From Dehalococcoidia bacterium (GTDB lineage: Bacteria; Chloroflexota; Dehalococcoidia; Lucifugimonadales; Lucifugimonadaceae): a stretch of DNA of 64,000 nt. How positions within the stretch are numbered: the stretch's first letter is position 1; each line of letters opens with the position of its first letter. This document shows positions 8,585 to 17,887 of this stretch, piece by piece. The notes under the pieces are model-generated. The model had not been told where the DNA came from. It ran no database searches and worked only from the letters and a program-made list of their open reading frames with translations. Made by a program: the position numbers and the translations under genes. The stretch is taken from the NCBI GenBank assembly GCA_028285005.1, contig JANQQP010000019.1, positions 151,893 to 215,892 on the forward strand, written 5' to 3'.

Positions 8585-9880
8585 TCAGTGCGCTTCAGCG
8601 ATCGGGCTCGGTTCATGCTGATCGTCCGTCTCGGGATCGGGCGGAACATGAAGTGATCTGACCAGTCGACCAAACGTGAGCCCTTGAACGACTATCGAAA
8701 ACACAACCACGATGTAAGTCGCGGTGATGAGTACATCCCTGAACTCGGACTGAGGCAGCGAAAGCGCCAGTGCTATCGAAATACCGCCGCGCAACCCTCC
8801 CCAGGTCATTATCCGAATCACGCCCTCACTGAAAACCCGGCTTGAGCTGAGGCGTATGAGCGAGACCGGAATGGCAACGCTGACCCAGCGTGCGAAGAGC
8901 ATGATCGGGATAGCCAGGAGCCCAAGTCGGACGGCGGCTGAGGTGACGCTGATGACCAGCACTTCCAGACCTATCAAGATGAACAGCGCGGCGTTAAGCA
9001 CCGAGTCGATCAGTTCCCAGAAACTGTCCAGGTGCTCCCGCGTCAACCTCGACATCGCCATGTCTCGAGCGTGATTGCCGATGACGATGCCGGCAACTAC
9101 AACGGTGATCGGCCCAGACACATGAATCACTAAGGCAAGAGCGTAGCCGCCAGTGACCAAGGCCAGGGTTAGCAGTAGCTCAGTCGCATAGTCGTCCAGG
9201 GACTTCATCAGGTAGTAGGTGACGAAGCCAAGAACAAGGCCGAGAACCGCACCACCGACGGCCTCTTCCAGCAGGAATAGCGAGATGTTCCCGAAGGTCG
9301 GGTCCTTGCTGCCGTCGACGGTCTCAAGGATCGTGAGGAAGACGACCACTGCTATGCCGTCGTTGAAGAGGGACTCGCCAGCGATCTTGGTTTCAAGGCT
9401 CTTTGGAGCCTTTACTCCCTTGAGTATCCCCAGGACGGCAATCGGATCTGTCGGAGCGATAAGAGCCCCGAACAGCAAGGCCCATGGATAAGGCAGGTCG
9501 AAGCCAATCAGGTCTGCGCCAAGCCAGAACAGCGTTCCTGTAATGAATGTGGCGCCGGCGACTCCTGCCGTCGCCATGATCGTGATCGGCACCTTTTGCC
9601 GCCGCAGTCGCTCCAAGTCGACGTGCAAAGCGCCAGCGAAGAGCAGGAACGCCAGCATGCCGTTTAGGACCACTTCTTCGAAGTTGATCGCCTCAACCAC
9701 GTTGGCGGCGTCAGTAAGTGAGATGACTTCCAGTTCGCCGAGCCCGATGACGACCAGTGACCCGATCAAGGAGATGACCAGAAGACCGACAGTCGGCGGC
9801 CACCGCAGATACCGCGAGTTGATGTAACTCGCGACGGCGGCGACGACTATGATGGCGGCGAGCGCCTGGAAAAACGTCAT
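8585..9880 (-). CDS. Na+/H+ antiporter, NhaP-like CPA1 family
   Basis: A 431-residue inner-membrane protein with about 12 hydrophobic segments. CPA1 hallmarks are FGALIAPTDPIAVLGILK (unwound helix 4) and AGESLFNDGIAVVVFL, holding the Asn-Asp ion-binding pair of electroneutral exchangers. The WGGLRGGISIALALSLP block near residue 345 is also family-specific. It exchanges cytosolic Na+ (or K+) for protons. The C terminus is a short polar tail without a regulatory domain. Its stop faces the deacylase stop 28 bp away, so the two are convergent. Together with the antiporter-rhodanese fusion this gives two distinct exchangers within 4 kb. Confidence 0.9.
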   Translation of the reverse strand: MTFFQALAAIIVVAAVASYINSRYLRWPPTVGLLVISLIGSLVVIGLGELEVISLTDAANVVEAINFEEVVLNGMLAFLLFAGALHVDLERLRRQKVPITIMATAGVAGATFITGTLFWLGADLIGFDLPYPWALLFGALIAPTDPIAVLGILKGVKAPKSLETKIAGESLFNDGIAVVVFLTILETVDGSKDPTFGNISLFLLEEAVGGAVLGLVLGFVTYYLMKSLDDYATELLLTLALVTGGYALALVIHVSGPITVVVAGIVIGNHARDMAMSRLTREHLDSFWELIDSVLNAALFILIGLEVLVISVTSAAVRLGLLAIPIMLFARWVSVAIPVSLIRLSSSRVFSEGVIRIMTWGGLRGGISIALALSLPQSEFRDVLITATYIVVVFSIVVQGLTFGRLVRSLHVPPDPETDDQHEPSPIAEAH

Positions 9881-10018
9881 GTCTCTGGGTCAGCGGCAGA
9901 ACGTCAGCGAGCCCTGCCGGGGTCTTGGTTCCGGCTAATGTCTACCACACTCACAGACGGGTTGCCGTAAGCGCTGGCCGGCTTTCGAGGTCAGACCAGA
10001 TAGACAGTGGAGTGTTCG

Positions 10019-11023
10019 ATGACTGGTCGAATCTATCTCGCACATGACCACATGGACCGTGCCGAGGATTTCAGGCGGGACTTCGATTCAGGCATCTCCG
10101 GGAAGATCCTTCACCTGACGATAGATTCATGGATCGAAGCCCCGACTCGCGAACAGTACGAACAGGCCTACTACTCGTATGACGGCTACCTCGAACGCGG
10201 CCTGACCGCAGCAGCGCGTGTTCACGAGATCGCTGCAGACCCTGCCAACACAACTCGGATCATTCGCAACTATTCGGATCTCGACAGAGCGGCCAGTTCC
10301 GGCCAGATGGCCATCATTCTTGGCAATGAGGGCGGAAAGATCCTGGGTTCAGACGTCTCGCTGGTGGATGCATGGTGGTGGATGGGACTGCGGCACGTAC
10401 AGTTCAACTGGGCGATGAGAAACCTGATCGGCGCGTGCCAGACAAACGAGCACGAACCAGAAAAACCCGGCCTGACCGAGTTCGGCAGGGAAGTCGTCGA
10501 GCGCATGAACACTCTCGGCATGATCGTCGATGTCTCACACTCTGCGCCGAAAACGATCAGCGACGTCCTGAATGCGACAAGCAAACCGATCGTCAACTCC
10601 CACAGCGGCTCGAGAGTGCTTGCCGACAAGCAGCAGAACCTCTGGGATGATCAGATTCGCGACATGGCGGACAACGGAGGAGTGATCGCCGCGCACTTTT
10701 GCTCCCGCCTCGTTCTTGGCATCAACGATCAGCAGGCCGAGATTGCCGACCTGGTTCGCCAGATTCGATACCTGGTGGACGTTGGTGGCATCGATGTGGT
10801 GGGACTTGGACCCGACTGGATCCTGGGTCAACCTTCCCGAGATGAGAACTACTTGAGGAACACCGACCAGACGGACATCACATGGACGAAGGGGCTGGAA
10901 CATAGCGGCGAGATGCCCAACCTCGTTCCGGCGCTCGAACGCGGAGGTTTCACCGAGGTCGAGATCGACAAGATCGTCGGAGGCAACCTGCTGCGCCTGT
11001 TCGCCGACGTATTGCCGCGATAG
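10019..11023 (+). CDS. Membrane dipeptidase, peptidase M19 family
   Basis: A 334-residue M19 dipeptidase (renal-dipeptidase-like TIM barrel). Metal-site residues are recognisable: HxD in AHDHMD, the bridging Glu in ILGNEGG, His in VDVSHSAP and His in IVNSHSGSR, followed by GLGPDWI. No signal peptide is visible, so a cytosolic location is likely despite the family name. These enzymes hydrolyse dipeptides, often with D-amino-acid or dehydro C-termini. The ATG at 10019 has GGAG six bases upstream; a GTG at 10007 is less likely. No other peptidase gene is adjacent. Confidence 0.88.
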   Translation: MTGRIYLAHDHMDRAEDFRRDFDSGISGKILHLTIDSWIEAPTREQYEQAYYSYDGYLERGLTAAARVHEIAADPANTTRIIRNYSDLDRAASSGQMAIILGNEGGKILGSDVSLVDAWWWMGLRHVQFNWAMRNLIGACQTNEHEPEKPGLTEFGREVVERMNTLGMIVDVSHSAPKTISDVLNATSKPIVNSHSGSRVLADKQQNLWDDQIRDMADNGGVIAAHFCSRLVLGINDQQAEIADLVRQIRYLVDVGGIDVVGLGPDWILGQPSRDENYLRNTDQTDITWTKGLEHSGEMPNLVPALERGGFTEVEIDKIVGGNLLRLFADVLPR

Positions 11024-11128
11024 ATCTGGCAACGGCGATAGACTCCAGCTGTTTCAGTTGCCTCCTGCCCCCGAAAATACCCCCGCGGGGTGACGATCTG
11101 AGATCAGAGTTCAACCACACTGAACACC

Positions 11129-12259
11129 ATGATTGACGCATTCAAGGTTGCTTATCCGGGTTCACGCTCTCTGGCGGGACAGGTCTTCAGGCCCATCGTG
11201 ACTCCCTGGACCTACGTTCGCGCCGCACACCTGATGGTGATGTTTCCGCTTGGGATCGCCTATTTCGTTTCGCTTGTCGTGCTTCTGGCGGTCGGTGGCT
11301 CGCTCATATGGACCATCCCCGGCGCGCTGATTCTGATAGCAACCATCTTTCTCTCACGTTTGGTGGGCGACTTCGAGTCGCTTGTGGTCGGCAATACAGC
11401 TGGAGTCGAGATCAAGCGCCCGCCGTGGCGGACGGAAGGAGTGCAAAGCTGGCGCAGCAGACTCTGGGTCCGCATGATCGATCCGACGACCTGGACCGGA
11501 ATCCTCTACCTTTTCGTTCAGTTCCCCTTGGGGATAGGCGCATTCGTCTCACTTGTTGTGGCGTTCAGTGTCGCCGGCTCTCTGACGGCCGCACCGATAA
11601 TCATTCAGTTCACCAACGACACCTTGGACCTCGATTTCGCCGGGTTCACGATCGTGATGGACGAACCGGTCGAGGCGCTTTGGCTTGTGCCGATCGGTCT
11701 GGTTCTCTTCCTGATCACTGCTCACGTGGTCACGGTGCTGTCGGCGCTCCATGCGACCTGGGCAAGGTTCATGTTGGGCACACGAGCGGGAACAACTGGT
11801 GAGATTTCGCCGAATCCCGTTTCGCCGGATTCGGGATCAGGTGGCTCAGGTGAAGTTTCAGACGTTGAAGGCGGGTCGCAAGAACGTGGCCAACTCAAAC
11901 AGTTCAGTCACCCGCCGTCGCCGGTTGTGTCATTCCAGGAGGGACCACGCCCTTCCATAGCTGAGGCGCGACCTCACTACGGCGAGGAAGTGACGGCTCA
12001 TTGGGAACCGGTGTTACCCGAGAGCCTCACCCCACGAGAGTCGGAGATACTCCTGCTCATGGCGAGAGGACTGTCCAACGCGGACATTGCTGAGCAGAGT
12101 TTCATCAGTCAGGGCACTGTGAAGACGCATGTGAAACGGATTCTGGCGAAGCTTGATCTTCATGACCGTGTCCAGGTTGTCGTTTACGCCTATGAGACCG
12201 GATTGGTGGTTCCGAGGACGGACCACGAACAGACATCAGCGGGTCGCGCTTCAAGTTAA
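11129..12259 (+). CDS. Membrane 'Sensor' domain fused directly to a LuxR-type DNA-binding domain
   Basis: A 376-residue one-component regulator. Residues 30-85 and 125-210 hold two pairs of transmembrane helices in the arrangement of the actinobacterial Sensor domain (MVMFPLGIAYFVSLVVLLAVGG; LFVQFPLGIGAFVSLVVAFSVAGS). The halves resemble each other, suggesting internal duplication. A Pro/Ser/Gly-rich linker (about 220-295) leads to a C-terminal LuxR/FixJ helix-turn-helix: LTPRESEILLLMARGLSNADIAEQSFISQGTVKTHVKRI. In the cases I know, this Sensor domain precedes a histidine kinase with a separate LuxR-type response regulator; here kinase and receiver are absent. An inverted repeat (ACCCCCGCGGGGT) lies about 50 bp upstream of the ATG. 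Confidence 0.8.
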   Translation: MIDAFKVAYPGSRSLAGQVFRPIVTPWTYVRAAHLMVMFPLGIAYFVSLVVLLAVGGSLIWTIPGALILIATIFLSRLVGDFESLVVGNTAGVEIKRPPWRTEGVQSWRSRLWVRMIDPTTWTGILYLFVQFPLGIGAFVSLVVAFSVAGSLTAAPIIIQFTNDTLDLDFAGFTIVMDEPVEALWLVPIGLVLFLITAHVVTVLSALHATWARFMLGTRAGTTGEISPNPVSPDSGSGGSGEVSDVEGGSQERGQLKQFSHPPSPVVSFQEGPRPSIAEARPHYGEEVTAHWEPVLPESLTPRESEILLLMARGLSNADIAEQSFISQGTVKTHVKRILAKLDLHDRVQVVVYAYETGLVVPRTDHEQTSAGRASS

Positions 12260-12274
12260 TCAGCGGGACTGATC

Positions 12275-13159
12275 TCAGACCGCCATAGTCCTCTTCGTGT
12301 ACTTGCGCCCAACCTGCGCTGTGTCCTCTCGATGCCCGGCCACAACACGAACACCCTCATCGATCTTGGCTTCTATGTTCTCCGGGGCACAGCCATCGAG
12401 GAATGGAATGCCGTTCGCTTTGCACGCGTCTCGTACTCGTTCGCGGGCCTCGACCAACCTAGGATCGAGTGGTTTGGACGGGTCCCGCTTAATACCGAAT
12501 GACATATGCAGGTCGCCGGGACCCCATTCTGCGAAGCCGATGCCGGGCACAGTCAGCGTCTGCTCGACGTTTGTCAGGGCCCGCACGGTTTCGATCTTGA
12601 TGCCCAGCAGCAACTCACCATCCGGATTCACCGGCCAGGGATCACACTTTGCGACGTACTCGTCCGGGCTCAAACCCCAGACCGGGGCTGAGGTAGGTTG
12701 AGAACCGGTCCCACGCGTCCCTCGGTCCAGGCCGTAGCCAACTCCTTCCATATTGATCGGATAGCGGCACGACTCAACGAATGCCCTCACCGCGTCCGGT
12801 GTCTCGGCCTGGCACAGCAGAATCCCATGGACGCCTCTAGCCAGGATCTGTCGAAACTGCCACGCGTTGTACCTTATGTAGTCCTCCGACACGCCTTCCA
12901 CCGGAGTCTCGACGATCACTGGTGGAGTCCGATGTCCTGAGTTGGTTGGTCCGCCGTCGATCAGGCCACGCATATATTCATCGAGTCCGGCCATGTTGAA
13001 CGAGCCGTGCTCCATTCCGACGTTGATGTAGTCAGCCCAGGTCTTTGCGTCTTGCTTACCCTGCTCATAGGTAAGAACGTGGCCGGTATGTCCACCGTCG
13101 TAGTAGATCGGCTGGTCGTCTATCAGTAGCTCGATAGCTCGGTTGATTCGCGAAGGCAT
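12275..13159 (-). CDS. HpcH/HpaI-type aldolase/citrate lyase family protein
   Basis: A 294-residue TIM-barrel aldolase of the HpcH/HpaI family, which cleaves 2-keto-3-deoxy acids (often to pyruvate plus an aldehyde) with a divalent metal. Visible are IETVRALTNVEQTLTVPGIGFAEWGPGDLHMSFGI, containing the metal-binding Glu and the GPGDL motif, and a C-terminal GVRVVAGHRED. A 25-residue insertion (GLDRGTRGTGSQPTSAPVWG) separates it from shorter GarL-like members such as the one at 50284-51054. The ATG at 13159 follows GGAG by six bases. It ends 16 bp from the convergent LuxR-type regulator gene. Confidence 0.8.
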   Translation of the reverse strand: MPSRINRAIELLIDDQPIYYDGGHTGHVLTYEQGKQDAKTWADYINVGMEHGSFNMAGLDEYMRGLIDGGPTNSGHRTPPVIVETPVEGVSEDYIRYNAWQFRQILARGVHGILLCQAETPDAVRAFVESCRYPINMEGVGYGLDRGTRGTGSQPTSAPVWGLSPDEYVAKCDPWPVNPDGELLLGIKIETVRALTNVEQTLTVPGIGFAEWGPGDLHMSFGIKRDPSKPLDPRLVEARERVRDACKANGIPFLDGCAPENIEAKIDEGVRVVAGHREDTAQVGRKYTKRTMAV

Positions 13160-13348
13160 TGGCTGCTCCAACTCCAGTTCAGATGGTGGCGAACAGGTGG
13201 GTGATCTGCGCCAGCGAGATACTAGCGCAGATTTGATCTACCTGAGTTGCACGCTACAGACGCAGGTCTGGGCCCAACGCGACAGCATTCGACCGATTGT
13301 CCAGATAGGCTTAGAAGCGTGAAGGCTACTCATCAACTTCCCGCACGG

Positions 13349-13975
13349 ATGACCTCGGCATCCGAACCCTGGACACTGAGGCGGGTCTCGATTCTGCTGT
13401 TGGCGATCATCATCATGGCGTTGGTCGCCTGCGCTGCGCCTGCAGCAGAAGAGCAGGACAAGAACTGGACAGCGGCCGCAGACCTGGTCGAGACATCTGA
13501 TCGGGTGCTGGTTGCGAAGTTGGTTGACTCGCGACAGGAGAGCATCCAGCTGGTTGATTCGGTCTCGGGTGCCATAGCTGGCGAGACAACTGTTCTGTTC
13601 CGACAGTTTGAAGTGTTCGAATCGATCAAAGGCACGTCGGATCCAGAAGACAGGCTCTGGGTGGCGTTTGAGGCTGACTCGCCGGGAGAGCTGGTCGATG
13701 GAGAGGGGTCGGTCAGGGACTTTCGAGAGTCCGAGACCTATGTGCTTTTCCTGAAGGGCCGTTTACGCCCTCTTGAGTACCCGCCTGAGTTCGGCGCCGT
13801 GCTTTGGACCGGCAACGGAGAGCCTGCGTTTGCCGAGTTGGTGGGTGATGTGCTTGAGTTCCGGGCCGAACGACCCTACCTGGACCTGCTTGCTCGCGAG
13901 GGCCGGGCACTGCCGAACCCTAATTCAGCTTCTCCGTTCACGATCACACTGGAAGAAGTGAAAGACCTTAGATAG
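13349..13975 (+). CDS. Predicted lipoprotein, function unknown
   Basis: A 208-residue protein with a signal sequence ending in a lipobox (SILLLAIIIMALVAC), so it should be acylated on that Cys and anchored outside the membrane. The mature part is acidic and looks like a single beta-rich domain: VLVAKLVDSRQE, VLFRQFEVFESIKG, YVLFLKGRL. This pattern resembles small hypothetical surface proteins, but I recognise no named family. I favour the ATG at 13349; an in-frame GTG at 13319 would lengthen the n-region by ten residues. Neither has a strong ribosome site. It is followed 46 bp later by surE. Confidence 0.65.
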   Translation: MTSASEPWTLRRVSILLLAIIIMALVACAAPAAEEQDKNWTAAADLVETSDRVLVAKLVDSRQESIQLVDSVSGAIAGETTVLFRQFEVFESIKGTSDPEDRLWVAFEADSPGELVDGEGSVRDFRESETYVLFLKGRLRPLEYPPEFGAVLWTGNGEPAFAELVGDVLEFRAERPYLDLLAREGRALPNPNSASPFTITLEEVKDLR

Positions 13976-14021
13976 ACACTGTCGGGCCTGATTCGCACGA
14001 CCAGAACAACGAAATAAACCT

Positions 14022-14804
14022 ATGACTAGAATTCTTGTTTCCAACGACGACGGCATCAATCATCCATCACTCTGGGACCTGGTACGGGCTATCGATGACG
14101 TGGGTGAAGTCATCGTCTCGGCCCCCGACCACAACTGCAGCGGCGTTGGTACAGCAATGACTCTCCACAACCCGGTCAGGGCCAGCGAGGTGCGTGGTGA
14201 GATAGAGGGCGTAAAGGCCCACCCCGTGCAGGGCATGCCTGGAGATGCGGTGGTCCTGGGGCTGCGAGAGCTGGCCGAAGGTCCGGTCGACGCTGTGATT
14301 ACGGGGATTAACCCTGGCAACAACGTCACCACGAATGTGCTTATCTCTGGAACGCTCGGCGCGGCGTACGCAGGTCATCTAAACGGTGTAAAAGCGATGG
14401 CGATCTCTGTTGGTTACCGCGTCGACACAACACAGCCTTTACTGAAGAAGGTGGTCCGCGCTGCGGTTGACGCGCTGCTAGATCACGAGGGTCCCGCGCT
14501 CGTGAACCTGAACTTTCCGTGGAAAGAAGACTGGCCGCTGAAGGGTGCCCGTGCCACCTATCCAGCACCGCGAATTCTCGAAGATCACATCCGGCAGCAG
14601 ATGGACGGAGATGATCGCTTCTACCTGATCTACCGCGAGTTGGTAGACGGGGTTGATTTCGATTCGTTGCCGGACGATTGCGATGTGGCGGCCCTGCGAG
14701 CAGGTTACGTATCGGTCAACTCGATGGCATGGCCAGTCAATGCAGACCGCGACTCCGCTCTCGTCGACTCCATCGTGGCCAGCGTGAAAGCCGCTATCTC
14801 CTGA
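14022..14804 (+). CDS. surE: 5'/3'-nucleotidase SurE
   Basis: A 260-residue SurE phosphatase, which dephosphorylates nucleoside monophosphates with a divalent metal. The N-terminal ILVSNDDGINHPSL holds the metal-binding Asp-Asp pair, followed by VSAPDHNCSGVG (with the catalytic-loop Ser), and then TGINPGNNVTTNVLISGTLGAAYAG. The length is normal. It is preceded by a lipoprotein gene and followed by a NIPSNAP gene, both on the same strand. No pcm or nlpD partner is present nearby, unlike in Proteobacteria. Confidence 0.95.
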   Translation: MTRILVSNDDGINHPSLWDLVRAIDDVGEVIVSAPDHNCSGVGTAMTLHNPVRASEVRGEIEGVKAHPVQGMPGDAVVLGLRELAEGPVDAVITGINPGNNVTTNVLISGTLGAAYAGHLNGVKAMAISVGYRVDTTQPLLKKVVRAAVDALLDHEGPALVNLNFPWKEDWPLKGARATYPAPRILEDHIRQQMDGDDRFYLIYRELVDGVDFDSLPDDCDVAALRAGYVSVNSMAWPVNADRDSALVDSIVASVKAAIS

Positions 14805-14896
14805 GCCAATTCTTGACGGTTGGTTCTTCTGAGAACAGAATCCAGCGCATAGCGAAATCTGTTCTAGTCCCGATTCACTGACTGAAGGAGACGCGG

Positions 14897-15223
14897 ATGC
14901 TTTACGAGTTGCGGATCTATGAGTGCTTTGCAGGCAAGTTGCCCGATCTGAACCAGCGCTTTGCCAACCACACGATGAAGCTGTTCGAGAAGTACGGAAT
15001 CGTGAACGTTGGTTACTGGACGACTGAGGTCGGTCCGAGCGCGAACGAGTTGACCTACCTGCTTGGATTCCGCGACGCAAATCACCGCATGGAGGCCTGG
15101 AATAGCTTCCGCGCTGACCCGGAGTGGCACAAGGTCGTGGAAGAGTCTCACCGCGACGGCATCATCGTGAAGAACGTCCGCAACCAGCTCCTGGTCCCGA
15201 CGCCGTACTCGCCGATGCAGTGA
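14897..15223 (+). CDS. NIPSNAP family protein
   Basis: A 108-residue dimeric alpha-beta barrel (ferredoxin-like) protein of the NIPSNAP family: YELRIYECFAGKLPDLNQRF at the start, then GIVNVGYWTTEVGPSANELTYLLGFRD and AWNSFRADPEWHKVVEES. The biochemical role of bacterial NIPSNAP proteins is unknown. They are common beside catabolic genes. The ATG is well supported by AAGGAG eight bases upstream. Next downstream, 105 bp away, is an MFS transporter. Confidence 0.9.
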   Translation: MLYELRIYECFAGKLPDLNQRFANHTMKLFEKYGIVNVGYWTTEVGPSANELTYLLGFRDANHRMEAWNSFRADPEWHKVVEESHRDGIIVKNVRNQLLVPTPYSPMQ

Positions 15224-15328
15224 CCGACCGTCGAGTAGCGCCGCGGTTCCGTCGCGACTCAGCAACGAAGTCGCAGTCGGCGATCTCACGCAGTATTCGG
15301 ACTACTGGGCGATACACCTGAATGAAAG

Positions 15329-16645
15329 GTGCGGCTTCTGAAACAGGTTGATCGGGCTCGCAACGCGGGCGATGCGGAGGGTGGCTCCGCACCCACAGGG
15401 ATCTATCGCGGCTGGCCCATCGCCGCGGTCACCTTTGCCGCCTTGGGCGCGGTCTTAGGAACTGCGCAGTTCGCCTTTGGCGTCTTCATCATTCCACTCG
15501 AGGAAGAGTTCGGGTGGACGCGCACCGAGGTCAATGTCGCACTGTCGCTTGGCATCTTGACAGGTGTCGCCTCGCCGCTTGCAGGCCGGTACATGGACAG
15601 GTTCGGTGCGCGCTGGGTGATGGCCATTGGCCTCGGCATCATCGGAGTCGGTTTCTTCTTCCGCGCAGCCATGGGCGAGCTATGGCAGTTCTACCTGTTC
15701 AGCGCCGTGATATTCGCAGGTACTGCCGGCGTCACGAACCTGCCAGCCGGGCGGTTGGTCACACTGTGGTTTGCGAAGACTCGCGGCCGAATGATGGGTT
15801 TCGTCACTGCGGGTAATAACTTCGGGGCGATGATCTCAGTGCCGCTTGTCGCCGCGCTGATCGCCGCCTCCGGATGGCGCTCGGGATTCGCTGCGATTGG
15901 CGCTGTGATGATCATCCTCATGGTTCTGACGATACTGATAGTCAGGGACCGGCCGGAGGATGTCGAAAAGGAGCTTGGTAAGCGATGGACGCCCTCAGGA
16001 ACATCTGCCGAGTCAGCCAGAGCGACCCTCGAAGGATTCACGACGCGGGAGGCGATCCGCATCAACGCCTTCTGGCTAATCATGGTCGGTATGGCGCTGC
16101 AGCAGTTCGCTCGCACGGCCGTCGCCAGTCAGCTGATACCTCATCTTGAACAGGATGGTTTCAGCACGGGAGCCGCAGCGACCGCGGTGTCTTTAGTTGC
16201 CTTCTTCGCGATGTCGAGCAAGATCATCTTCGGAAGGCTGAGCGAGAAAATCACGGCGCTCTACGCATACGTGATCATCATTGCACTGCAAATAGTCGGG
16301 CTGGTGGTTCTTGTGTATACGCCAAATCAACCGGTCGCCTGGATAGCGCTCGTGACTTTCGGACTCGGGATGGGTGGCGTCGGAGCGCTGGGTCCGCTGG
16401 CAATCGCCGAGACGTTCGGACTACGAAACCTTGGCAGCATCATGGGCTTGATGAGTTTTGCCGTGATACTGCCGACGGTGATTGGGCCGGTGATGTCAGG
16501 CCGGGTGTTCGACAGCACCGGGATGTATGACGCTGCGTTCCTGACTACGGCGGCGCTCCTCACCTTCTCGATGGGATGCTTCTTCCTGGCAGGCTTCCTG
16601 AAGCCGCGGGCAGGTCGATCAGCTGACCAGTCGCCCGGAACCTAG
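15329..16645 (+). CDS. MFS transporter, monocarboxylate/oxalate-formate-like
   Basis: A 438-residue, 12-helix major facilitator. A 25-residue polar N terminus leads into helix 1 (YRGWPIAAVTFAALGAVLG). The loop 2-3 signature appears as GRYMDRFGARWVM, and a central cytoplasmic loop (about residues 210-240) separates the two six-helix bundles. EEFGWTRTEVNVALSLG resembles members of the monocarboxylate and oxalate:formate antiporter groups, so an organic acid is a reasonable guess, not proven. Translation appears to start at GTG 15329 behind AAAGG. Located between NIPSNAP and the thiolase pair. Confidence 0.85.
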   Translation: MRLLKQVDRARNAGDAEGGSAPTGIYRGWPIAAVTFAALGAVLGTAQFAFGVFIIPLEEEFGWTRTEVNVALSLGILTGVASPLAGRYMDRFGARWVMAIGLGIIGVGFFFRAAMGELWQFYLFSAVIFAGTAGVTNLPAGRLVTLWFAKTRGRMMGFVTAGNNFGAMISVPLVAALIAASGWRSGFAAIGAVMIILMVLTILIVRDRPEDVEKELGKRWTPSGTSAESARATLEGFTTREAIRINAFWLIMVGMALQQFARTAVASQLIPHLEQDGFSTGAAATAVSLVAFFAMSSKIIFGRLSEKITALYAYVIIIALQIVGLVVLVYTPNQPVAWIALVTFGLGMGGVGALGPLAIAETFGLRNLGSIMGLMSFAVILPTVIGPVMSGRVFDSTGMYDAAFLTTAALLTFSMGCFFLAGFLKPRAGRSADQSPGT

Positions 16646-16720
16646 AGTCGAGCAGTCAGTCGTGATACTGTCTGCCATGCTGACGCTGGCCGGATGAGCC
16701 GCTGAGCGGTGACGAACTGA

Positions 16721-17884
16721 ATGCCTAACCAATCGCGACTGAAAAACCTTTCAGGCGGTGCCTCGATAGTAGGTGTTGCCGAATCTGACTCTCTCGGAAA
16801 GGTTCCGGAGAAGTCCCCTCTGGCGCTTCACTCCGAAGCAGCGCTGAACGCGCTGGACGATGCGGGGCTTCAACTCTCCGACGTCGACGCGTTGTTCACT
16901 GCTGGCTGGTCGACACTAGATGTTGCTGAGTACCTGGGGGTTCACCCTCATTTCACTGACAGCACATCGGTTGGCGGGTCGTCGTTCGTGATTCACGTCG
17001 CCCATGCGATGGCCGCTATCGCAGCCGGGTACTGCGAAGTTGCGCTGATCACTCACGGTCAGTCGGGACGATCTGACCGCGCTCCGATACCTCGCAACCC
17101 CGGCGCTCCGATGACTCAGTATGAGTATCCGTACGGCATCATCGGTCCACCCGTTTCCTACGCGATGGCGTGCAGACGGTACATGCACGACTATGGCGAA
17201 GAGAGAACGCGCCAGGCGATGGCCGAGATCGCAGTCTCGACTCGCAAGTGGGCGAATCTCAATCCGAAGGCCTATTTTCACGACCGGGCACTGTCATTCG
17301 ACGAGTATCACGACTCGCGCTGGGTAGCGTGGCCTTTCCATCTGGTCGACTGCTGCCTTGTCACCGACGCAGGCGCGGCGATCGTAGTGACAACGCCTGA
17401 GCGTGCGAAAGACTGCCGCGACGGTGGTGTGACGGTGTTGGGCGTCGGTGAGGGGCATGACCACTCGATGATCTCTCAGATGCCCGACTTAACACGGGCG
17501 TTCGGTCGCAACACCGGCCCACAGGCGCTCGAGATGGCCGGTGTCGATCACACGGACCTGGACCTGGCGATGATCTACGACTCGTTCACGTACACGGTGC
17601 TGGTGACGCTGGAGAACCTCGGCTTCTGTTCGCCCGGCGAGGGACCTGACTTTGTGGCAGACCAGGTGACCGCTCCCGGAGGGACGTTCCCTCTCAACAC
17701 CAACGGTGGTGGTCTCTCTTACACACACCCGGGCATGTACGGCATCTTCACCGTCGTTGAAGCTGTTCGGCAGCTACGAGGCGAGGCGGACGATCGACAG
17801 ATCGAAAAGTGCGACCTTGCACTGGCACACGGCACCGGCGGTCTGCTCTCGTCGACCGGCACCATGGTCCTGGGGAGGTCTTGA
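16721..17884 (+). CDS. Thiolase-family protein (SCP2-thiolase/lipid-transfer type)
   Basis: A 387-residue thiolase-fold protein: ALNALDDAGLQLSDVDALFTAG at the start, AMAAIAAGYCEVALITHG in the middle, and NTNGGGLSYTHPGMYG plus LAHGTGG at the end. The catalytic His of the C-terminal GHP/HGTG region is kept. The nucleophilic Cys expected in the N-terminal active-site loop is absent: the corresponding stretch reads SVGGSSFVIHVAHA, with Ser. Such variants occur in thiolase-like proteins paired with DUF35 partners and may perform retro-aldol or acyl-transfer chemistry on CoA esters. The DUF35 gene follows after 3 bp, so they probably form one complex. Confidence 0.85.
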   Translation: MPNQSRLKNLSGGASIVGVAESDSLGKVPEKSPLALHSEAALNALDDAGLQLSDVDALFTAGWSTLDVAEYLGVHPHFTDSTSVGGSSFVIHVAHAMAAIAAGYCEVALITHGQSGRSDRAPIPRNPGAPMTQYEYPYGIIGPPVSYAMACRRYMHDYGEERTRQAMAEIAVSTRKWANLNPKAYFHDRALSFDEYHDSRWVAWPFHLVDCCLVTDAGAAIVVTTPERAKDCRDGGVTVLGVGEGHDHSMISQMPDLTRAFGRNTGPQALEMAGVDHTDLDLAMIYDSFTYTVLVTLENLGFCSPGEGPDFVADQVTAPGGTFPLNTNGGGLSYTHPGMYGIFTVVEAVRQLRGEADDRQIEKCDLALAHGTGGLLSSTGTMVLGRS

Positions 17885-17887
17885 GCC

